From positions 868,001-932,000 of the forward strand of contig CM066305.1 of assembly GCA_033807695.1 (NCBI GenBank): a stretch of DNA of 64,000 bases, in the 5' to 3' direction. Numbering within the stretch: position 1 is the stretch's first letter; each line of letters begins with the position of its first letter. Positions 56,972-64,000 of this stretch are shown in pieces. The notes under the pieces are model-generated. The model was not told the origin of the DNA, searched no databases, and was given only the letters and a program-made list of their open reading frames with translations. A program made the position numbers and the translations under genes. The DNA is from Daedaleopsis sinensis. Lineage: Eukaryota > Basidiomycota > Agaricomycetes > Polyporales > Polyporaceae.

Positions 56972-57749
56972 GGCACGGCGGACGAGTGGAAATGCTGGCG
57001 TCCGCTTGCGCAGTGCGGGGACAGTGGGGAATACCGCGAATGGTTGTATGCAAATTGATTGGATAGCTGGTCAGACGGTCAATGGTGACATTGGTTTGGA
57101 GATAAATGAGAGTATCTAGCTAGTAGTGCTATGTAACTCGGCGCTAGCGACGCGGTTTGGAGACTGTGCCAGTACAAGTGTCGATGTCGAGCCCTAGGAG
57201 GCCGTAGGCCGTAGCTATAGGTCCTGAGGCCTGAGGCCTGAGGCCTGAGCACTAGCAGGTGTGTTAAGTTTTAACCTGCGTTGAGCGTGGCGTTGAGTTA
57301 AACACGGATGAGCGCCTGAGCGAGGTGTAGCGAACCGGAAATTGCCGTAGGTATGGATGTCTTTGCCTCAGTCATACCCACTGGCAATGTACCGTCTGCC
57401 CTCGCGCATATCAATATCCCAGCAACTCGCAACCTATCAGGCCTCTATTTGACTCTTGCACACTTGACTACTATGTGTAGAAGCACTGGCTAGAGCATGC
57501 TGTGATTGTACGTTGGGCACAAACGGCCAGTGGAGCGCATATGGTACCAGGCCTGAAAGAAGCTCTACCCAATCCCCGGCGAGGCAGTGCAGGAGCCTCA
57601 GCAACCCAGATGCAAGCCTAGTATGTCCAAATACAGGATGCCAAAGGAACCCAGAACTGTACAACCGTGTCCTGCTGCAGCGGCGAGCAGATCGCACGAA
57701 GGGTATTTAAGCGCATGAGGTTCGTAGCCACTTTTCTCCCATCACCGTC
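56972..57749. other. Spacer between array copies 2 and 3
   Basis: It holds the downstream conserved block shared with copy 1 (57307-57347), a tandem heptamer array (57223-57250) and a TATA-like TATTTAAG near 57704, 46 bp before the copy 3 ATG. Confidence 0.6.
57223..57250. repeat. Four tandem CCTGAGG-type heptamers
   Basis: CCTGAGG occurs three times and CCTGAGC once, head to tail. The same heptamer or its CCTNAGG variants occur as pairs at 44392-44405, 44448-44461 and 44613-44626. Confidence 0.8.
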
Positions 57750-59510
57750 ATGGCTAATGCTAGCAACAACTTGAATCTACAGTTTCTAGGCCCGTTGCAG
57801 GAGCTCAACTCTAGCTACGCACAAAGCACCACATCTCAGCCGAATGCTAGCGCTGCGCCAATCCACCATCTCGTCCACAACATCCCTCATATACCGCCAG
57901 TCGGGATGTATCCAGTCCCGAACTGGCATACTCCGTCTCCTCCTTGGCAATACGGACCGATGTTCTCCGCGCCGACGGTTCCTCTCGCCCCCACTTCCAC
58001 GCATTGGATCCCGAACCCGTTGGGTGTCTACCAGATTATCGGTCCACAGCCGCCACCTCTGCCAACGCCATCCATCGAAGATTTTGCAAGGATCGTAGTG
58101 GGAAGGGTGCGGTCGATCCTTCACGGGGATGTCAATGTCCTAAACTCGAGGACCGTCGCGCAGCCCGCAGCCATCCTAACCGACACACGCTCTGCTGATG
58201 GGGCGCTTGGATCGAGCACCCGGGGCCGCGAGGATTTCAACCCGTCTCAGACAGTGACGAATGTCGTGCACGAGGTACACACTGTCCGCAACGACTCTCC
58301 CGCGCAGGCTGCTAACCATCACTCTAACTCTAGGCACATGCGACTGTACACGATGGTGAGTCAACGCTAACTTGTAGGTTTGCGTTGGGTTTGCTGAAAG
58401 TATTTCTATCTGCTCAGATTGGACGGCTAGTACTAGTCCGTATAGGACGACTACCCAGAGTATCATAGCAAGTCAGACATCATCCCCACCCACCCAGCCT
58501 TCTTCGAGCGAACGGTCGATGGGAAGTGTGGAGCCATCGGAGTATCACGCACACGCATATATCCCGCCATTGGTGAACTTCAACAAACCCCGAGCCCCAT
58601 TGAGAGACCCTCACGGCGATATCGATACATTCTCTAACGACGAGAAGGTCTTTTTCATCCACTTCTTACGCTGGCGATTGCGAGAAGGGCCTGTGCCTCC
58701 GAAACTAGTTCTATGGTGGGAACTCGGGAGGGAGGTGATTGGTTTCAACATGTTATTTCTGTTGTGCGTGTAACTAACTCCAAGAAACTAGGCGCCGCAT
58801 CATGATCATTTATCGTGGAAGAAGCATTGGGAGGAGAATCCTTCTATGCCCGATAGGATCTATAGTGAGGCTCGCAGACGGCGCGACAGGGAGATGGAGT
58901 CCACCCGTCGCCGTCGCCGAACAGTGTCTCCGCCGGTCACGCTCCGTCTCGACAACAAACATCCGAACCTTCGCGTCGTTAAACTGCGGCCTAGCCGCAG
59001 CAAGAGAGCCGCACAGCCTATTACAAGGCGACGTGTCACAGACGACGACATCAAAGCTATGGCTCTTTACATGGTAGAGAAGCGACGGGTGTGGAACAAG
59101 TACACATCCCACGCTGGTTGTTGGAGGGAGTTTGCCAATCGACCGCAGGTATGTACTGATGCAGGACTCCTCGTTAGTTCTCGGCGGGCTGATATTTTCA
59201 TAACCAGAACCGAGCACGGCGCAATCTACATGCCTGGGACTCCATTGCGCGAAAACAAGGTCACAGTGAGACAATCGCTATTATCATTGCCACTAGTACT
59301 GTAGGGTGCTCATCACGCTTGCTTACAGGAATCAAGGCGGCTTTCGACGAACTCATGGAGTTGGATGAGAATGAGGGCGAACAAAACTTGAGTTGTAACA
59401 CGACCATTTCTCACCACATCGTTCAAGCACAAGTAGGGCAACCTCAGCCGACCGCGTCAACCTCGACCGCGATTGTGGAGCAAGGCTGCACAATGGATAC
59501 CTCGGCCTGA
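57750..59510 (+). CDS. Rap1-Myb-like protein, array copy 3 (tail lost, first domain degenerate)
   Basis: Exons 57750-58274, 58334-58355 (22 nt), 58418-58734, 58792-59148, 59208-59265 (58 nt) and 59329-59510 give 486 residues. The start MANASNNLNLQFLGPLQELN lies 46 bp after a TATA-like box. The N-terminus is Pro/Ser/Ala-rich. In place of the YSDEEK helix of copies 1, 2 and 5 there is SIEDFARIVVGRVRSILHGD. The micro-exon encodes AHATVHD and continues DWTASTSPY, so domain 1 is only partly kept. Domain 2 is TFSNDEKVFFIHFLRWRLRE, LWWELGREAPHHDHLSWKKH, W and PSMPDRIYSEARRR. Domain 3 is VTDDDIKAMALYMVEKRRVW, CWREFANRPQNRARRNLHAW and IKAAFDELMEL. The frame stops at 59510, but a +1 frame runs on for 33 codons with an acidic composition, so the tail may be frame-shifted off. 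Confidence 0.82.
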
Positions 59511-60319
59511 TGTTGTGACCACCGAGAAGATGGAGGTTGAAGAGGGTGTCGACGAACCGAGTTTCAACAAGTTGGCGTCGGGTCAGAAACTGATTCTGTA
59601 CGGCGATCGGTAGTTACAGGCTGCAACTCGGAACGTCTGCAAAGAACTCAAGGAAGCACTGCGAATGAATAGCATGATCAAGTGTGGTGCTTGTATAGTA
59701 TGTATACACGAAAAGGTCAGGTATGAATCATGTTAGCAATAGGATAAGTCCCGCGGCCATGCTATTCCTCGCCCAGTTGCCACAAGCCGCGACTCATCAC
59801 GTACGACGTGTCACTATCGATTCGGGATCTCTCCGAGACTCCGGATGCTGCGGCACACTGAACGCCGTAGGTCACTCTCTACATACGATGCTCCTCATCA
59901 TCTCCGAGTCAAGATGACCTACTAGTCCGCAGGTATCCATGAAGCACCGTCACACTGGGCAGGGTCGCGGTGCGTTTGAAGATGACTCACGAACGGCACG
60001 TACTAATCAGTCAACCGCACCACTATTTGTGCATAGAACTGCAACAGCGTGCTCGCTGTGGAGCACTTTTCAAGCAACGGAGAACTGCCCGACCCGAGCG
60101 AGCCCGACTTATGAGAGACCGGATGGGAAGAGCGGGGATACACCGAACAAGTAATTAAGGAGTAGGTTGAAGTAACCCTCGGCCCTGGCCCGATCCTGCA
60201 GCACATACTAAGTGACCGCCAACGCTGACATATGAATCCCAGGTCCGAGACTTGGTAGCACCCGCTCTTTCTGAGTCCCTTTCGACTCGAGCAACTGGCG
60301 CATCGACCTTCTCCTCGCG
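59511..60319. other. Spacer between array copies 3 and 4, starting with a possible relic tail
   Basis: 59509-59610 keeps an open frame (+1 relative to copy 3) with an acidic stretch KMEVEEGVDEPS and hydrophobic end LILYGD, possibly the detached tail of copy 3. The remainder has no gene. Confidence 0.45.
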
Positions 60320-61880
60320 ATGCTACATACGTTCCCCGTGAACTCTGTGCCGACCTCCAACGGCGCGCCTCCACCCCATGTTACCGTTGCACCAAATCAA
60401 GTCCCAGCCCCAGCGCCCCTCCAGACGTCGTCTTATAGCACGCAGCAACAATTGCCCGCCGGGACCTACTACCCTACAGCAAGCTGGCAAGTTCCGACTT
60501 GGTCGACTGCTCCTGCATTTCCCTCATCCTTTCCCCCCGACCCAAGCTCGCACACACCTTCACAATGGAATCCGTATTCCCTGGGGACGTCTTCTGTAAC
60601 GGGCCAACGGCCGCAGCTGCTGGAGTCGGTCATTGGAGAGTTCGCTAGTGTTCTGGTTCAAAAGATGCAACCTATCCTTCACGGGCATCCCGATGCACCT
60701 CGAGGAGAGAGGCAAGGCTCTGAGGATGCACCCCAAACGGCTTCAGAGTCGGAGCTGAGACTGCACGAGGTAAGCATGTAGTCAGTTCGCATCCTCGAGG
60801 GTCGATTGAGCTGACCACTTTAAGTAGACCAACCAGCGAAGAGTTAGGAGTGAGTACTGAGTAGTCGAGCTTTCTTCTGTAATCGTTGGAAGTATTGATG
60901 GCAAGCCTATCTAGGTTGGAGGGATGGTTCGTCTCCGGCACCCTCCGAAACAGCGAGTCTCACTCCATCGTCACTCTCCGAGCTTCCTCCTAGCGAACGG
61001 TCTATGAGGGGTATGACTTTATCGGAATTTCATGCAAACACATACATACCGCCTTCCGACGACACGATCAAGCCTCAGGCGCCACCCGGAGACCCTCGCG
61101 GCGACGTTGCAACGTTCACAGATGACGAGAAGATTTTCTTCATTCACTTTCTACGCTGGCAACTTAGGGACTCGGGGCAGCTACCCCCAAAGCAGGTTCT
61201 ATGCTGGTATCTCGCGAATGAGGTGAGCGCTGGCCTAGTATCCGACACTTATGAGCCATTGCTACTCGAACTAACGTCACTGGTTGTACTAGGCACCACA
61301 GCACGACTATCTGTCGTGGAAGAAACACTGGGACGAGCATCCTTCTATGCCCGACAGAATATACATCGAGGCTCGGAAGCGGTTCGAGGGACAAACGTCG
61401 ACCGGAGTCGAGTCAGCGTCTCCACCGGTCAATCCTCGACGAGTACTCAATAACAAGCCGCCGGACCGTCACCGCGATATCCACCCGTATCCTCGACGGG
61501 GGAGGAGGGCCGCTCAGCTTAGAAGGCAAACCGTTACGGACGATGACATCAGGGCTATGGCTCTGTATATGGTGGAGAAGCGACGAGTCTGGGTCAAGTT
61601 CAAGTCTCATTTAGACTGCTGGAAGGAGTTTGCAAGCAGGCCACAGGTGCGTTGCGGTCAGTATATTAAACCACTCAGACCGCTGATAATAGGTTCATAC
61701 GACAATCCTCAGAACCGAGAACGGCGGAAACTGCACGCCTGGAACAGTGCCGCTCTTCTGCATGCTGAACGTGAGTCAGGAATGACTGTCATGCCAATCA
61801 GCTACCACCTGTGTTTCGGCAGACTCCTCACCACACATCTGACAGGAATTAAGGAAGTTTATGAAGAGTTCTTAAGATAG
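60320..61880 (+). CDS. Rap1-Myb-like protein, array copy 4 (shortest, no tail)
   Basis: Exons 60320-60769, 60828-60849 (22 nt), 60915-61222, 61293-61646, 61713-61770 (58 nt) and 61846-61880 give 408 residues with all phases matching copies 1-3. The start MLHTFPVNSVPTSNGAPPPH follows a Pro/Ser-rich N-terminus; then LLESVIGEFASVLVQKMQPI followed by LHGH, corresponding to the copy 3 ILHG segment. The micro-exon encodes TNQRRVR, then SWRDGSSPAP. Domain 2 is TFTDDEKIFFIHFLRWQLRD, LCWYLANEAPQHDYLSWKKH and EHPSMPDRIYIEARKR. Domain 3 is VTDDDIRAMALYMVEKRRVW, CWKEFASRPQNRERRKLHAW, NSA and ERIKEVYEEFLR, where it ends. The basic and acidic tail of copies 1 and 2 is missing. It is closest to copy 3 (both share the SERSM and YIPP block). 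Possible pseudogene is unlikely because all frames are intact. Confidence 0.83.
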
Positions 61881-63502
61881 AACAAAGAATATCGTCCCAA
61901 AGGTCCAGCCTAACGCCACAAGACGAGTCGCTGGCATCAGGTCGAAGGATTTCAAAACAATGTATTTCAGCCCTCTACGTCTTCATCGACTGCAGGAGAT
62001 GTTCATGCGCGTGAACTTGTCTACTATCGCTCGTCGTAGTCCAACTGTGATGCTCTAGTCCGAGACTGTGTGAACGATTCAAGAACCCATGGAGGCGGCC
62101 GCATCGCAGCGTGTCAAATAGGACCGAGTTCTGTTGGATGCAAATGTGCAGTAGGGAGGCAGATATATATTCTTTGCAGCGGTGACCTCTAGTTGCTCGG
62201 GTAGTAGGTGCTGGGTCGTCGTATGAGATGAAGAAAAGTGGCTCCCAATCGATGTGATGATTGCCCCGCGCAGCGCACCGTGTGGAGATCGACATTGCGA
62301 TTTGTATCAACCGTAAGCTACATATGTAAACTACGACACTTACGCATAGTAGATAGATTGTCGAGCTAGTTGTCCAGTCGTTCGTAGTCCAGGGCTATAC
62401 TAGTATCTAGTAGTGAATGCGGCTAGACCATTAGTATAGGCGCTCACAACCGATTCTTACCTTCTTACCTTCTCCATCGTCGAGTCAACCACCTGGCACG
62501 TCTCTTTCTGCGGTGTACCAACGCCGTCAGTCGACTCGAAACCTACCTGAGAGCCTTTCTGCGCTTCCCCCAGACCGTCTGCATGCTCTCGAGAGCACTG
62601 CAAGCCGTCGGTCGTTCATACCTAGCGGCTGAGGACTCGTCGACGTGACAGCGCGAGGCTCTCCTCTCTCTCCGCCTCCGCCTTGAAAACCTGTGGAGTT
62701 TTTTTGACTCGATAAGTTGCACGTTTCGACACGGCTATCGGACGCGTCGATACTTTAGGACGCGGTAGAAGACGCTTCACTCATCGGAGTCATCCTCGTC
62801 GGACAGGCGCATAACATGTCAACTCGCCATCGCACTGTCATGCAGGATGCCTCTTCTAGCAGGTTGTTGTCGAGCAATGCGTCGCCCCCTTTCTTCCTAT
62901 TCTTGCGATAGAGAATTCCTTTACTTCAACACACTCGTTCCACTGCATTAATCCTTCACAACGGGACAGACTAGCCCGTAACTCACTTGAAGTCCGAGCA
63001 TCACCTCATACAGCTCATACAGGAGCTTGCCTCGTGAAGCCAATGTAGCACGATGTTACAGGACCCTTAAACCAGCATGTGTATTGCCTACACTGAATCG
63101 AGTCATCATATAGCATTATAACCGCACGCGGAAGTCTCGTCCAAGGTCGGCTGTATCTGGCACGGTGTCAGTTTACACTGCGGTCGCTTGAACACCGCAG
63201 CGATCATTTTCGCCCTGTATCCGTAGAACAAAGTTCAGTCAGGGCCTCGCGCGCACGGCCCGTTCTTCTATGAAGACAATGGGAAAGCCTGTCGCCGAGT
63301 GTGCGAGTATGCCCTCTTCCTCTCTTCCGGAAGCATGGGCGAGACGCATGAACCGCATGCGCGAAGGCGTATTATAGCATGCTTGGGAACCTACGATGCC
63401 GAACCCTGGAAGGACATAAGGGGAGACGCGCTGGAGGGAAGTGTCATCGTCGTCGAGCCCTTCACCCCCCATTCCCCACTGTAACCGACCACCGAGCCCG
63501 CG
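61881..63502. other. Spacer between array copies 4 and 5
   Basis: About 1.6 kb with no coding exon recognisable in either direction. It is AT-richer than the genes. Short open frames here lack the family motifs. The last 100 bp, with cgtattatagcatgc near 63369, may be the promoter of copy 5. Confidence 0.5.
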
Positions 63503-64000
63503 ATGAACTACCCGCAAGGCCATCCTAACGTCGTGACAGGTGCAGCGCAGGCGCCCCAGACAGTTCCAGTTTCATTGCCATTCATACCAGGGACCGGCCC
63601 ATTCCCGGTCTTCCCATGGCAGAGTTGGCCGCTGAGCCAGCAGTGGGTCCAGGTCCCGATGATCCCGCAGATGCACTCGGGGCAGCAACCATTTGTGGGC
63701 GGCGGGAATGCTAGCGGCTGGGATGTGTTGGTCGCCACGCTGCAGAGTCGTCAGGCCGAACACACTCCCGTCGAGTTTTGCGAGGACGACGAAGAGGTCC
63801 TCGTACGCGCACTGAACAAGGGGAGGGCAAAGGGACTATCTGTGCGACAAGCATTGGACGACCTGCATGATGTAAGTACTTACAAGAGCACGACTCAGAT
63901 ACCATTATCAAGGCACTGACCTTATCGGACTTGACTGGTCTACAGGTAAATCGGCACACAGCAACTGGTGGGGAATCATCGGCTCCCTGCTGGACAGATG
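63503..64000 (+). CDS. Rap1-Myb-like protein, array copy 5, cut by the window end
   Basis: Exon 1 is 63503-63871 (123 codons) starting MNYPQGHPNVVTGAAQAPQT with a Pro/Gln-rich leader. It ends with the domain-1 helix EDDEEVLVRALNKGRAKGLS, RQALDDLHD. After an intron (63872-63945) a 22-nt exon 63946-63967 encodes VNRHTAT and ends in phase 1 at a GTGGGG donor, exactly as in copies 1, 3 and 4. This is the best-preserved version of the micro-exon motif (VNxHTA). The remaining domains lie beyond the window. Its presence shows the array is longer than what is visible here. Confidence 0.78.

Noticed and set aside
1..64000. CRISPR arrays, rRNA genes, telomeric TTAGGG arrays
   Set aside because: None seen; the window is eukaryotic nuclear gene space and no array of TTAGGG units was noticed.

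Overview
The window is nuclear DNA from a filamentous basidiomycete, most likely an Agaricomycete close to the Polyporales. The evidence is gene structure and content: GC-rich, densely packed genes are cut by many 45-70 nt GT-AG introns, and there is a complete set of eukaryotic housekeeping genes. There is no rRNA, CRISPR, plasmid or organelle feature, and I found no convincing tRNA.

Layout. 1-37.6 kb is ordinary conserved gene space: the C-terminal end of a bridge-like lipid-transfer protein (FMP27/BLTP2), a DUF2985 membrane protein, cobalamin-independent methionine synthase (MET6), a xylitol-type dehydrogenase, a MIPC-synthase-type glycosyltransferase, a SWT1-like PIN endoribonuclease, PCF11, RPL9 (uL6), STE14/ICMT, mitochondrial EF-G2 (MEF2), an unidentified nuclear-looking protein, an MFSD10-like transporter, PUS7, URA3, DOM34/pelota, a PLP1/TXNDC9 thioredoxin-fold protein and a CPD photolyase. 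Several of these pairs are divergent and share very short promoters.

37.6-41.3 kb holds a candidate 75-residue protein, an intact-ended non-autonomous Tc1/mariner-type element (TA-flanked, 25-bp perfect terminal inverted repeats, 783 bp) and a coiled-coil, RD-rich protein that may be a WTAP/Mum2 relative. 41.3-48.3 kb is gene-poor: decayed repeats, perfect palindromes, a G-quadruplex motif, tandem heptamers and one weak Pro/Ser-rich gene candidate. A secreted GH18 chitinase follows at 48.3-50.3 kb.

The most distinctive part is 50.8-64 kb: a same-strand tandem array of five paralogues, the last cut by the window end. Their products look like multi-Myb DNA-binding proteins of the Rap1-Myb (TERF2-interacting protein Myb) type. 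The copies have diverged a great deal but keep the same intron phases, a 22-nt micro-exon (19 nt in copy 2) and a 58-nt exon (55 nt in copy 2). Copies 1 and 2 end in a basic segment followed by an acidic tail resembling a SUMO-interacting motif. Copies 3 and 4 have lost that tail and most of the first Myb-like domain. Conserved blocks upstream and downstream of copies 1 and 2 show that whole gene-plus-flank units were duplicated. Function is unknown; a lineage-expanded DNA- or chromatin-binding family next to decayed repeat DNA is the best reading.
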